Shown: piece after piece, positions 45,592-55,048 of the stretch
Position numbering within the stretch: position 1 is the first letter of the stretch
Layout of the letters: the number at the start of each line of letters is the position of its first letter
Origin: Nocardiopsis eucommiae
GTDB lineage: Bacteria; Actinomycetota; Actinomycetes; Streptosporangiales; Streptosporangiaceae
Length of the DNA stretch: 64,000 nucleotides
Assembly: GCA_018388625.1 (NCBI GenBank)
Contig: CP074402.1
Location: 620,001-684,000 of the forward strand
Reading direction: 5' to 3'
Notes under the pieces: model-generated
What the model saw: only the letters and a program-made list of their open reading frames with translations
Databases searched by the model: none
What the model was told of the DNA's origin: nothing
Translations under genes and position numbers: made by a program

Positions 45592-46644
45592 TCACTCCCC
45601 GACGGCCGGGTAGTAGTCGACGTCCTCGTCGGTCGGGGACCCGCGCCCGTCGGAGAGGTCGACGCGGACCCCGGCCCGCGTGAACGCGGCCCGCACGCGC
45701 TCGGCCCCCTCCTCGCTCAGGAAGTGGTGGTGCAGGTCCAGGCTCTCCAGGTGCGCGAGGGCCGGGACCGAGGCCAGCAGGTGCTCGACGTCGTCGTCGC
45801 GCAGGGTGCCCAGGGAGAGGTCGGCCGAGCGCAGACGGGAGGTGAGCGGAGCCTCCGCCAGGGCCCGCACCCAGTCGCCGGTGCGCCAGGAGTTGCGCAC
45901 TCCCAGGTGGTGGAGGGCGGGCAGGGCCTCGCCCCGGAGCAGTGGTGCGAGGTCCTCGACGGCGGTGTCGCCGCCGTAGTCGGCGACACCCAGCCACAGC
46001 TCCAGCCGCTCCAGCGCGGGCAGGTCTGCCGCGACGATCTCGCGCACCACCCGTCCGGGCAGGCCGCCGCTCTGGACGGTGAGCGAGCGCAGGGACCGGT
46101 GGCCACCGACCGCGAGGGACAGCGTCTCGCCGCCGCCGTAGGTCTCACCGACGCCCCGGACGGTCAGCTCCTCCAGCCTGGGGTAGGCGTCGAGCAGGGG
46201 AGCGAGGTCGCACTGGTGGATCCAGGAGATCTCGTTCTCCTCGAAGGTGATGTCACCGAGGAAGAGCGAGCGCAGCGCGGGGAAGGCGTCCGCGTGACGG
46301 ACGAGCGCGTCGCGGACGTCCACGGAGGGGACCTCGCAGTCGTCCTCCAAGCCCCAGTCACCGATGACCAGCGCCGACACCCGCGACGTGTCCACCTCCG
46401 CGACGAACCGGTCCAGGTAGGGCACGAACTCCTCGGCGTAGCCGGCGAGGCGCAGCCGCCACGCCACGGAGCCGGGGTCCTCCCTGGCCTCCTCCATGCG
46501 CACGTGCTCCGAGGAGCGGGGGCGGGTGCCCCGTCCGGAGCCCGGACGTGTCCCGGCGAGGTGGAGGTAGTGCTCCTCCGCCTCCGCGTCGAGGAACTCG
46601 ACCACGGGGAGTCCGGCGTGCTCGGTGAGGTGTTCGCGGATCAT
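45592..46644 (-). CDS. STM4015-family leucine-rich-repeat protein, copy 2
   Basis: 350 residues, intact, first gene of the operon. Starts MIREHLTEHAGLPVVEFLDA and repeats the same blocks as copy 1 (LRSLFLGDITFEENEISWIH, LRSLTVQSGGLPGRVVREIV, LESLDLHHHFLSEEGAERV). By eye the two are about half identical, consistent with an old tandem duplication. Separated by 49 nt from copy 1. Confidence 0.82.
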   Translation of the reverse strand: MIREHLTEHAGLPVVEFLDAEAEEHYLHLAGTRPGSGRGTRPRSSEHVRMEEAREDPGSVAWRLRLAGYAEEFVPYLDRFVAEVDTSRVSALVIGDWGLEDDCEVPSVDVRDALVRHADAFPALRSLFLGDITFEENEISWIHQCDLAPLLDAYPRLEELTVRGVGETYGGGETLSLAVGGHRSLRSLTVQSGGLPGRVVREIVAADLPALERLELWLGVADYGGDTAVEDLAPLLRGEALPALHHLGVRNSWRTGDWVRALAEAPLTSRLRSADLSLGTLRDDDVEHLLASVPALAHLESLDLHHHFLSEEGAERVRAAFTRAGVRVDLSDGRGSPTDEDVDYYPAVGE

Positions 46645-46924
46645 GGAGGGGAGCCTTCCGTCCTGGCCGAGGGGTGTGCCACAGGTTCTAGCAGCGGAGG
46701 GTGACAGACCGGGGTGGGGCACCCGTCCCGGACCGTCACGGCGGCTCGGTGCGAAGGCCGTGAACGCCCCGATGCGGGCGGATTCCTCTTTCTTAGCAGC
46801 TGACAAGGGCGATCCGGACTTGTCCACAGGTGTGGACACGGGATCTCCGCCGACCGGGCGACCCGCCGCCGGGACCACGGCGGTGCGGCAGGACAACGAC
46901 GGATCGCGATGTGAAAGTGGTCGC

Positions 46925-47716
46925 ATGGCTACGCACAGTGAACTCCGTGACTTCTGGGAACACCGGCTCGAAGGCGACTGGACCGAGAGCGGCGTCGGCT
47001 ACCGCGCCCTCGGACGGCCCTTCAACACCTGGATGTACCGGGTGCGCGAGGAGGTCTTCCTCCGCGAGGTCGGCAAGCTGGGGCTGGAGGGCGCCAGCGT
47101 GCTCGACGCGGGCAGCGGCACGGGGTTCTACGTGAGCCAGTGGGAGCGCCTGGGTGCCGGCGACGTCACCGGCTGCGACATGACCGACGCCGCCGTCGAG
47201 CGCCTGCGCGGCCGGTTCCCGAACCACCGCTTCCTCCGCCAGGACGTGTCCGAACTGGACGCCTTCGAGGACGCCAGCTTCGACGCCGCCTCCTGCATGG
47301 ACGTGCTCTTCCACATCACCGACGACGACCGGTACGCCGCCGCCTTCCGGTCCCTCGGCCGGGTCGTGCGCCCCGGCGGCACCCTGGTGATCTCCGAGAA
47401 CTGCCTCCAGCGTCCCGAGCAGCGCGGAGAGCACCAGGTCAACCGGACCCTGGAGACGATCGCCTCGCTGGCCGACAAGGCCGGGTTCGACATCGTGCAC
47501 CGAGTGCCCATGCTGATGCTGATGAACGCCCAGGTCGACGCCTCCCTGCCGTGGCGCAAGGTCTGGGGCGGGGTGCTGCGCGCCGCCACCGTCACCGCGC
47601 CGACGGGGTGGCTCGCCGGGGCGCTCCTGTACCGCGTGGACCGCAGGCTCGTGCGCGGTCGCCGGGAGAGCCCCACGACCGAACTCCTCGTGCTCCGCCG
47701 CCGCGAGGACACCTGA
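46925..47716 (+). CDS. Class I SAM-dependent methyltransferase
   Basis: 264 residues, intact. Motif I VLDAGSGTGFYVSQWERLG, acidic GCDMTDAAVERLRGRFP, motif II FDAASCMDVLFHITDDDRY and motif III RVVRPGGTLVISEN. Divergent from the STM401x operon, with no shared overlap. The substrate, and whether it serves the cassette, cannot be said. Confidence 0.85.
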   Translation: MATHSELRDFWEHRLEGDWTESGVGYRALGRPFNTWMYRVREEVFLREVGKLGLEGASVLDAGSGTGFYVSQWERLGAGDVTGCDMTDAAVERLRGRFPNHRFLRQDVSELDAFEDASFDAASCMDVLFHITDDDRYAAAFRSLGRVVRPGGTLVISENCLQRPEQRGEHQVNRTLETIASLADKAGFDIVHRVPMLMLMNAQVDASLPWRKVWGGVLRAATVTAPTGWLAGALLYRVDRRLVRGRRESPTTELLVLRRREDT

Positions 47717-47941
47717 TCCCCGGACCCCGAGGAGACACCTGGTCCCGGGGGTGACCGACCCCGGGCAGTAGGTGACTTTCTGTCCTGGTTCGGGACGAAC
47801 GGGGGTGAAGTCGAGTTCGCCCCGGAACGCGGTTCGTGCCCGGGACCGGGGCGGGCGCCGGGTTACGGTGGTGCTCCACCTTGGTGCCGGGTGGCCGCCG
47901 TTCCGGGGGTGCGGCGGACGGTCCGTTCGGGAGGCGACCGC

Positions 47942-49179
47942 ATGGTGACACGCTCGACCATCACGACCTGGGTCAGACGGGGGCTGCTGGGGCTGCTGGC
48001 CACCCAGGTCGCCGTGGTCGCGACCCTCGTCGGTATCGACCACTGGCGCAAGCGGGTGCGGCCGCACCGGGCCAACTTCCCCGTACCGACCCCGCCTCGG
48101 TGCCGGTGGGCGAGACCACCGCCACGGTCTACACCTACGGTGAGGACCTGTTCGAGGACATGCTGTCCGCGATCCGGGGCGCTCGCCACCGCGTCCTGTT
48201 CGAGTCCTTCATCTTCAAGTCCGACGCGGTGGGACAGGAGTTCAAGGCCGCGCTGATCGAGGCGGCCGAGCGCGGGGTCGAGGTCTACGTGATCTACGAC
48301 GGCTTCGCCAACCTCGTGGTACCGCGCTCCTTCTTCCGCTTCCCGCCCTCCGTGCGGGTCATGCGCTACCCGGCCTTCCGCCCCGGCGTGCTCCTGCTCA
48401 ACGTGCGCAAGTCCGGCCGCGACCACCGCAAGATCCTCACAGTGGACGGGGAGACCGGCTTCGTCGGCGGGTTCAACGTGGGCTCCACCTACGCCATCGA
48501 GTGGCGCGACACCCACCTGCGGGTCGTCGGCCCGGTCGTGTGGGAGCTGGAGAACGCCTTCGTGGACTTCTGGAACACCAACCGGCGCGCGGACCAGCCC
48601 GAGCTGCGGGGGATGGGGGAGGCGGAGTGGGACTCGCGCATCCGCGTCCACCGCAACGTCCCCGAGCTGATCATCTTCCCGATCCGGGCGATGTTCCTGG
48701 AGGCGGTGGACCGGGCCAAGGAACGGGTGATCTTCACCCAGGCCTACTTCATCCCGGACCGCGAGCTCGCCAACGTCCTCATCGAGGCGGCGGGTCGGGG
48801 CGTGGACGTCAACGTGCTCGTTCCGGAGAACTCCAACCACGTCGTCGCGGACTGGATGGCGCGCGGCCGGTACTCGGAGCTGCTGCGAGGCGGGGTGCGG
48901 CTGTGGCTCTACGAGGACGCCATGGTGCACGCCAAGACCGCCACGGTGGACGGCCGGTGGAGCACGATCGGCACCGCCAACGTGGACCGCCTCAGCCTCA
49001 CCGGCAACTACGAGATCAACGTGGAGATCTTCGACGAGGGCGTCGCCCGGCACCTGGAGAAGGTCTTCGAGACCGACCTCACCAACGCCCGCGAGCTGAC
49101 CGAGGAGGAGTGGCGCGGGCGCCCGTTCGCGGCCAAGTTCAGCGAGATCGTCCTGGCCCCCTGGCGCGGATTCCTGTGA
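47942..49179 (+). CDS. Cardiolipin synthase-like phospholipase D protein (frame-disrupted)
   Basis: About 412 residues, one correction near 48085. One N-terminal membrane segment (GLLGLLATQVAVVATLVGI) then two PLD catalytic motifs: GRDHRKILTVDGETGFVGG and MVHAKTATVDGRWSTIGTAN, the two HxKxxxxD sites. EWRDTHLRVVGPVV and NYEINVEIFDEGVARHLEKV are typical of bacterial cardiolipin synthases, which join two phosphatidylglycerols and release glycerol at the membrane. Confidence 0.85.
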
Positions 49180-49219
49180 GCTCGGCCACCTGAGCGCGGT
49201 CCGCGCCGCTGGGTCCGGT

Positions 49220-49423
49220 TCAGACGTCCTTCGGGGACAGTCGCGGGAACTTCCTGGGAAAGAAGCGGTCCGGGTCGGCCCTGCGGGGCCGGGGCCCGCC
49301 CCAGTGCTGCGGGCCGGGTTGGGGGTCCCTCTTCAGTGCCCCGGAGATCGCGGAGGGCGACCCGCCCCGCTGGCGCCCCCTGGTGTCGGCCCCGAGTTCG
49401 TCCATGTCGTCCCCGTCCGCCAT
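49220..49423 (-). CDS. Small charged protein of unknown function
   Basis: 67 residues (MADGDDMDELGADTRGRQRG to PRKFPRLSPKDV), Asp/Arg/Pro-rich and probably disordered. No domain recognised. It faces the cardiolipin-synthase gene and could be a real small gene or chance; codon use is like the neighbours. Confidence 0.4.
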   Translation of the reverse strand: MADGDDMDELGADTRGRQRGGSPSAISGALKRDPQPGPQHWGGPRPRRADPDRFFPRKFPRLSPKDV

Positions 49424-49614
49424 CCGGCCACCCCCGTCCGTGCTCGCGCACGTCTCCTGCCTGGACCTTCGCTGTCCATGATGGCTCGGAAGGGCGCGGG
49501 CGCCGTCGCCCGACACGGAGGGGTCCGCCAACTTTCTCGTGACCCCGGAGGGTCTCGTGGGGACTTGTGACGTCTTGACGGTGTCGGGACGGATTCCAGA
49601 CGCGGGAAAAGACG

Positions 49615-49648
49615 AGGGGCGCCCCTCTCGGTGGAGAGGGGCGCCCCT
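49615..49648 (-). terminator. Terminator downstream of tRNA-Arg
   Basis: 15-bp perfect arms (49615-49629 and 49634-49648) with loop GGTG; read on the minus strand it is followed by GTCTTTTCC. It ends tRNA-Arg transcription. Confidence 0.8.
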
Positions 49649-49657
49649 GCGTCGAGG

Positions 49658-49730
49658 CGGCCCCAGCAGGATTCGAACCTGCGACACCCGCTTTAGGAGA
49701 GCGGTGCTCTATCCCCTGAGCTATGGAGCC
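49658..49730 (-). tRNA. tRNA-Arg (anticodon CCT)
   Basis: The minus strand folds as a cloverleaf: acceptor GGCTCCA paired with TGGGGCC, D-arm AGCTCAGGGGATAGAGC, anticodon stem-loop CCGCT CTCCTAA AGCGG with anticodon CCT (reads AGG), and T-arm CAGGTTCGAATCCTG. CCA is not encoded. A hairpin (CCGTGGCCGG/CCGGCCACGG, 49741-49767) lies just before the 5' end. Confidence 0.95.
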
Positions 49731-50152
49731 ATGGGTGATCCCGTGGCCGGACGTTACCCGGCCACGGGGCCAAGCCTAACCCAGGATGGGTGTGCGTGGG
49801 GTGTCGATTGGTGTTGGAGGGTGCGGCCGAGGCACTCTGCGTGCGCGGCACAGTACGCTGACCTACGATTGGTTGTCCTGGTTGCGGTGTGATGTTGTTC
49901 ATTTCGCGTGTCGTGATGAGAGCCGCCCGCGCGCTTCGGTCACTCTGGGCGGGCGGGTGTGATCGGTCACCGCACCCCGACGACCAGGCCTTCTTCCAGA
50001 GGCCGTGCGAGACGGCCGGAAGGGCGGCGACCAACCGTCCACGGGTTCGGCCGTCGGGCCGTACGGTCCAGTGTGTCCGCATGTGGACATGTAGTACGTT
50101 GCCTTGCGGCCACGAGTAGGTGTTCGAGGAAAATGCAGCCGGAGGATCATTC
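49731..50152. other. Intergenic region between tRNA-Arg and the VanY-like gene
   Basis: 422 nt without a convincing gene. It holds the 10-bp inverted repeat at 49741-49767, a less GC-rich stretch about 49790-49920, a GTGATcgGTCAC palindrome (about 49961-49972), and the GGAGGA ribosome site of the next gene. Promoters for both flanking genes must lie here. Confidence 0.5.
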
Positions 50153-51256
50153 GTGCCGTTCACTTCCGAGTCGGCGCGGCGTAGGTCCCGCGCACCGGGT
50201 AGCGGGGTGCTGACCGTCCTGGGGGCACACCACCGGGTCCGGATCGCGCAGGCGCTGACACTCATGTTGGTCACGTCCCTGTTCGTCGTGCCGGGGTCCG
50301 TACCCCTGGCTCCACCAGCCGAGGCGAGCCTGGAGGACCTGCGCGAGCGCGCCGAGTCCGCCGCCGAGGAGCTGGAGAAGGCGACCGACGAGTACGTCGA
50401 GCGCCAGGACGCGCTGGAGGAGGCTCAGGAGGAGCTGATCTCCACGCTCCACGACCTCCAGCAGATCGAGGGCGACCTGAACGAGATGCGCGAGCCTCTC
50501 GCGCGCTTGGCCAGCACCATGTACCAGCAGCCCGACGCCGGTGTCCTCGGCATCCTCGCGGCGGGCGACCTCGACGACGACCTCCAGACGCAGTCCTACG
50601 CGGCCAAGCTGTCGGAGGACAACCAGGCGCTCATCCAGGACGCCACCAACCTGCGCGAGGAGCAGGTGGGTCTGGCGGGCGAGGCCCAGGAACTCCAGAC
50701 CTTCACCCAGCTCGAACAGGCCGAGCTCGCCGCCGAGGTGGACTCACTGCGTGAACAGTCCGAGGCGAGCATGACCGAGCTGACGGACGAGCTGGAGTCG
50801 CGCGGTCTGGACCCCGAGGCGTACATGGCGGCCGCCGACTGCGACCCGAGCGCGGCCTCGAACGCGGGCGGCTACCCCAACGGGCTGCTCCCGCAGGAGG
50901 CCCTCTGCTCGCTGTACGACGACAAGTTCCTGAGGGCCGACGCCGCCGTCGAGTTCCTCCAGCTGAACGTCGAGTACGTGGAGGAGTTCGGCGAGAACAT
51001 GTGCATCACCAGCGCCTACCGCGACCTGCCGAACCAGCACCGCGTCTACGCGCAGGAGCCGCCCGGCTTCGCCGCCGTGCCCGGCACCAGTAACCACGGT
51101 CTGGGGCAGGCGATCGACCTCGGGTGCGGCATCCAGAACTTCCGTTCGGAACGGTGGAACTGGATGGAGACCAACGGGGCCAAGTACAACTGGATCCACC
51201 CCGCCTGGGCGAAGTCCAGCCCCTTCGAACCCTGGCACTGGGAGTACGAGGGCTAG
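50153..51256 (+). CDS. Exported coiled-coil VanY-type D,D-carboxypeptidase
   Basis: About 367 residues from a GTG 7 nt after GGAGGA. Signal segment IAQALTLMLVTSLFVVPGSV with cleavage near PAEAS. Residues about 50-215 are long coiled coil (LRERAESAAEELEKATDEYV and following), like PcsB/RipA-class cell-wall proteins. The C-terminal domain is a VanY/peptidase M15-like zinc peptidase: SAYRDLPNQHRVYA, SNHGLGQAIDLGCG (SxHxxGxAxD) and PWHWEY. It would trim D-Ala from peptidoglycan stems, with the coiled coil for localisation or autoinhibition. Confidence 0.87.
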   Translation: MPFTSESARRRSRAPGSGVLTVLGAHHRVRIAQALTLMLVTSLFVVPGSVPLAPPAEASLEDLRERAESAAEELEKATDEYVERQDALEEAQEELISTLHDLQQIEGDLNEMREPLARLASTMYQQPDAGVLGILAAGDLDDDLQTQSYAAKLSEDNQALIQDATNLREEQVGLAGEAQELQTFTQLEQAELAAEVDSLREQSEASMTELTDELESRGLDPEAYMAAADCDPSAASNAGGYPNGLLPQEALCSLYDDKFLRADAAVEFLQLNVEYVEEFGENMCITSAYRDLPNQHRVYAQEPPGFAAVPGTSNHGLGQAIDLGCGIQNFRSERWNWMETNGAKYNWIHPAWAKSSPFEPWHWEYEG

Positions 51257-51296
51257 GGCGCGCGGCTGGTTTCGGACCGGCCCGTCAGGCGATTCG

Positions 51297-51322
51297 GAGG
51301 GCGGCCCCGCGGGGCCGCCCTC
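51297..51322. terminator. Bidirectional terminator
   Basis: GAGGGCGGCCCC (51297-51308) pairs with GGGGCCGCCCTC (51311-51322), between the convergent VanY-like and MscL genes. Confidence 0.75.
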
Positions 51323-51362
51323 ACGTGTGTCGCGGCGGGGGCCGTGCGAGCCCCTGAGCGCC

Positions 51363-51770
51363 CTACGAAACGATCTCCGGGGTGACCTCGCTGGTGCAGT
51401 GGGCGCACTTGCTGGCCTTCTTGTTGATATCCGAGAAGCAGTGCGGGCACTCGCGGGTGGTGGCCTCCTCGGCCTTGATGAACTTCTCCATCAGCTTGCC
51501 CATGGGCAGGACCACGAAGAAGTACAGGACCGCGGCGGTGATCAGGAAGGAGACCAGGGCGTCCACGAAGGACCCGTACAGGAATCTGCTCCCGTTGATC
51601 TCGAAGTAGAGGTCGGAGAAGGTGGGGATACCGCCGAAGATCCCCAGGAGCGGGGTGATGAACCCCTCGGTGAACGCCGAGATGAGACCGGCGAAGACGG
51701 AGCCGATGACGACCGCGACCGCCAGCTGCACCAGGTTTCCCTGGAGCAGGAACTTCTTGAAGCCTTCCAT
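51363..51770 (-). CDS. mscL: Large-conductance mechanosensitive channel MscL with zinc-ribbon tail
   Basis: 135 residues. MEGFKKFLLQGNLVQLAVAVVIGSVF is the MscL amphipathic start and TM1; FLITAAVLYFFVVLPMGKLMEKF is TM2. The end carries two CxxC pairs (RECPHCFSDI and SKCAHCTSEV), a zinc-ribbon pattern not part of classic MscL but seen in some actinobacterial members. MscL opens under membrane tension to release solutes during osmotic downshift. Confidence 0.88.
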   Translation of the reverse strand: MEGFKKFLLQGNLVQLAVAVVIGSVFAGLISAFTEGFITPLLGIFGGIPTFSDLYFEINGSRFLYGSFVDALVSFLITAAVLYFFVVLPMGKLMEKFIKAEEATTRECPHCFSDINKKASKCAHCTSEVTPEIVS

Positions 51771-51850
51771 GGAACTGCCCTACGTGTTCGTGAGTGGTGG
51801 ATGCGCCCGGTGGGGCGCCCGGGATAGCTTTCACCACCCCTGGTCATCGG

Positions 51851-52505
51851 TCAACCGCGAATCGTGACAGACAGTCGCGAGGAGATCGCGTGCCCTGCCA
51901 GGGTTCTGGCTTCCTCGCTGGTCGCAGCGATGACGACCAGCGATCCCACCTCCCCGCTCGGACCCTCCTCCGCCGGAACCGCCAGCACCGGCCGGTCCCC
52001 GACCACCTCGACGGCCGGTCCGGCCCCGGACGGCGGCCCGCCGAACTCGTCGGCGCCCGTGGCCGCCAGTACGTCCACCCGACTGCCGGGGAGAGCAGGC
52101 CGACCACCCCTGCGTCGGCGACCCGCACCGGCACCGCGACCATGTCCGCGCCGTAGCGAGCCGCCGGAGGGTCACTCAGCCGGGCGTCGGTCAGCACCTC
52201 GCCCCGGCGCACCGGAGCGTTCAACGTGAGCCCGGCCGCGGGGTCCCCGGGCGAGAGGGCCCCGTCCGGGACGGAGCGCTGGGCCACGACCACGGGGGCG
52301 AGGTCGTCCCCGGAGAGCGGTGCGGTCGGGTCGAGGTCCCTCGCCGCCACGAGCACCTCCGCCTCGGGCTGGGGCGGGGGACGCAGGACGAGGACCGCGC
52401 AGACCACGGCCAGGGCGGTCAGGACCGAGGCGACGGCGCGGCGGTGACGGTCGAGGAGGCGGAGCGGGCCGCGCCGGTGCCGGAACGGGGGCGGGGGTGG
52501 CTCAT
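51851..52505 (-). CDS. SAF-domain membrane protein, CpaB/RcpC-like (frame-disrupted)
   Basis: About 217 residues after two corrections (near 52455 and 52085). An Arg/Ser-rich start, one membrane segment (ASVLTALAVVCAVLVLRP), then a SAF domain (EVLVAARDLDPTAPLSGDDL, VRRGEVLTDARLSDPPA) and LVVIAATSEEARTLAGHAIS. RcpC/CpaB proteins act in Flp pilus assembly, but no pilus genes are nearby; many actinobacteria have such lone SAF proteins of unknown role. Confidence 0.7.
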
Positions 52506-52605
52506 GCCTCCAACGCTAGGCCGGGGAGGCGGCCCCGGAGGGTTGTCCACAGGGCGGATTCGCGCTCGGATCCCGCCGGGTCCGGGAACCCCGGAGACAA
52601 CGAAA

Positions 52606-52631
52606 GCGCCGCCGAGGGGCCTCGGCGGCGC
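52606..52631 (-). terminator. Terminator after the FmdB-type gene
   Basis: GCGCCGCCGAGG and CCTCGGCGGCGC with a 2-nt loop; on the minus strand it is followed by TTTCGTTGTC. Confidence 0.75.
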
Positions 52632-52655
52632 GGCCACGGTCAACGGTGCGGTGGC

Positions 52656-53042
52656 TCAGCTGCTGGTCGCGGCGGTGCTGCCGCTGGTGCTCTTGCTGCT
52701 CGACTTGTCGCCGCCGCCCGTGCTGGCGGTGGCGGTGGCGGCGGCGGGGGTGCCGGTGCCACCGGAGTCGGAGGAGGGCTTGGCGGAGTCGGTGGACTTC
52801 TCGCTCTTGCCCTCGGAGCCGCCGTCGGTGTTGGAACCGGTCAGGGCGGAGCTGTTCGTGGTGGACTTACCGCTGTCGGTGCGGTAGAAGCCCGAGCCCT
52901 TGAAGACGATGCCGACCGCGGAGTACACCTTGCGCAGGCGACCCTCGCACTCGGGGCAGACCGTCAGCGAGTCGTCGCTGAAGCTCTGCACGACCTCCAT
53001 CTGGGCGTCACACTCGGTGCACGCGTACTGGTACGTAGGCAC
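52656..53042 (-). CDS. FmdB-family zinc-ribbon protein
   Basis: 128 residues from a GTG preceded by AGGAGG. VPTYQYACTECDAQMEVVQS and VCPECEGRLRKVYS give the two CxxC pairs of the FmdB/CxxC regulatory family; the remainder (about 65-128) is a low-complexity Ser/Thr/Gly/Lys tail. Named after a formamidase regulator, but the function in actinobacteria is unproven. Confidence 0.85.
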   Translation of the reverse strand: MPTYQYACTECDAQMEVVQSFSDDSLTVCPECEGRLRKVYSAVGIVFKGSGFYRTDSGKSTTNSSALTGSNTDGGSEGKSEKSTDSAKPSSDSGGTGTPAAATATASTGGGDKSSSKSTSGSTAATSS

Positions 53043-53315
53043 TGTTCCGGGTCCTCCTTGCTGGCACTCACACCCGTCGACTGCTAAATAGTACGCGTTC
53101 GCCGACCACGGCCGCGACAACCCCTCACCGCTGCGGCGCGGAGCGTCCCGTGGGTCGGGCGGCACCGGGCCGAGGGCCGGGGGAACGCGCGTACCGGGGC
53201 GGGTCCGGGACACGACCGCCAGCCATAACGCTCCGCCCCGGCGGCTTAATCCCCTCGGCTCCGCGTCCCCGCCCGCGACCCGCCCCCTCGCTCCGCTTCC
53301 CCCGCCCCACGGGCC

Positions 53316-53960
53316 TCACCCAGGGCGGCCGTCCGGGGCGCCTCCGGGCCAGACCGCCGAGTCCGGGTCGAACACGTGGAGTCCGCCGCCCGGGGTCACG
53401 ACCGCGTCCACCGGCCGGTCGTGCGCCTCGGCGGGCAACTCGTCCACGAACTCCTCGTCGTGGACCACGGCGATCGCGGGCGTGTGCGGGCCCCTGAGCG
53501 GAAGCGCGCGGTCGTAGCAGCCCGCCCCGCGACCCATCCTCGTACCACGGCGGTCCACCGCCACGGCCGGGCAGATCACCGCGTCGGCGCGGGCCAGCAC
53601 CTCCGGTCCGTAGCGGTGCCCGGTCGGCTCCACCAGACCGTGCCCGGCCGACGCGAGCCCGTCGGGGCCGTCGTAGGCCGCCCAGTCGAGCGTCCCGTCG
53701 GGCAGGAAGATCGGCAGCAGCACGTACGTGCCGCGCTTCCACAGCGCGTTGACCAGGCCACGGGTGCCGGGCTCGCCGCCCACGGAGTAGTAGCAGGCGA
53801 CGGTCCCGCCCATGGCGAGCCACGGCAGCTCCATGAGGGTGTCGCGGACGGCGGAACCCACGCGGGAGCGCTCCGCCGCGTCCCTCTCCCGCCGAGCGGA
53901 GAGCAGCCGGGCGCGGAGCGCGCGCTTGGCGTCGCGGTCGTGTTCGTTCGTGGCACCCAT
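53316..53960 (-). CDS. 5-formyltetrahydrofolate cyclo-ligase
   Basis: 214 residues, intact. Substrate/ATP features: RDAKRALRARLLSARRERD, the folate region VACYYSVGGEPGTRGLV and the ATP loop GTRMGRGAGCYDRAL. It converts 5-formyl-THF to 5,10-methenyl-THF with ATP, returning folate to one-carbon metabolism. Divergent from galU, the usual actinobacterial arrangement. Confidence 0.9.
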   Translation of the reverse strand: MGATNEHDRDAKRALRARLLSARRERDAAERSRVGSAVRDTLMELPWLAMGGTVACYYSVGGEPGTRGLVNALWKRGTYVLLPIFLPDGTLDWAAYDGPDGLASAGHGLVEPTGHRYGPEVLARADAVICPAVAVDRRGTRMGRGAGCYDRALPLRGPHTPAIAVVHDEEFVDELPAEAHDRPVDAVVTPGGGLHVFDPDSAVWPGGAPDGRPG

Positions 53961-54110
53961 GAGCCCAGTGTGGCACCCGGCCCCCGCCTCCCCCGAGGGG
54001 TGAACACTCGGTTGCGGTTACCACGACTTCGCCCGAAACGACGGGGACTTCTCGGCCACGGGAAGCCATCGGTCCACGTGCTGGCGGTTGTCTGTCCTAA
54101 AGTGCCGTTC

Positions 54111-55048
54111 ATGAGCGCCGACACCGACCAGAAGCGACCCCGCACCGACGCCGCCGTGACCAAGGCGGTCGTCCCCGCGGCGGGGCTGGGCACCCGTTTC
54201 CTGCCCGCCACCAAGGCCACTCCCAAGGAGATGCTGCCGATCGTGGACAAACCCGCGATCCAGTACGTCGTGGAAGAGGCCGTCGAAGCCGGGCTCAGCG
54301 ACGTCCTCATGATCACCGGGCGCAGCAAACGCTCCATCGAGGACCACTTCGACCGCGCCTACGAGCTGGAGGAGGCGCTGGCCGCCAAGGGCGAGAAGGA
54401 GAAGCTCAACTCGGTCCGCGAGTCCAGCGACCTCGCGCAGGTCCACTACGTCCGCCAGGGCGAGCCCCGGGGCCTGGGCCACGCCGTGCTGTGCGCTGAG
54501 GCCCACGTGGGGGACAGCCCCTTCGCGGTGCTCCTCGGCGACGACATCATCGAGTCCGCCGACCTGCTCCGCCGCATGATCGAGGTGCGGCGGACCCACG
54601 GTGGCAGCGTCGTCGCGCTCATGGAGGTGGAGCCCGAACAGGTCTCCCTCTACGGCTGCGCGGCGGTGGAGCCCACGGACGAGGCCGACGTCGTCACCGT
54701 CACCGACCTCGTCGAGAAGCCCTCCCCGAGCAGGCGCCGAGCCGTTGGGCGATCATCGGCCGCTACGTGTGCGACCCGGCCGTCTTCCCCGTCCTGCACG
54801 ACACCGCGCCCGGACGCGGCGGCGAGATCCAGCTGACGGACGCCCTCAAGGAACTGGCCCGGACCAGCCCCGACCAGGGCGGCGGCGTCCACGGCGTGCT
54901 CCTGCGAGGGAACCGGTACGACACCGGGAACAAGGCCGAGTACATCCGCACCGTGGTGGAGTTCGCCTGCCGCCGCCCGGATCTGGCGGACGAGCTCCTG
55001 CCCTGGCTGCGGGAGTTCCTGGACCGCCAGGAACGCCTCCGGGGCTGA
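54111..55048 (+). CDS. galU: UTP-glucose-1-phosphate uridylyltransferase (frame-disrupted)
   Basis: About 312 residues, one correction near 54722. VVPAAGLGTRFLPATKATPK and EMLPIVDKPAIQYVVEEAVE hold the nucleotide-binding loop and catalytic Lys; GEPRGLGHAVLCAEAHV, VLLGDDII and GRGGEIQLTDALKELA follow, and NRYDTGNKAEY near the end. It makes UDP-glucose for polysaccharides and glycolipids. A housekeeping gene, so its frameshift is strong evidence for a sequence error. Confidence 0.93.
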
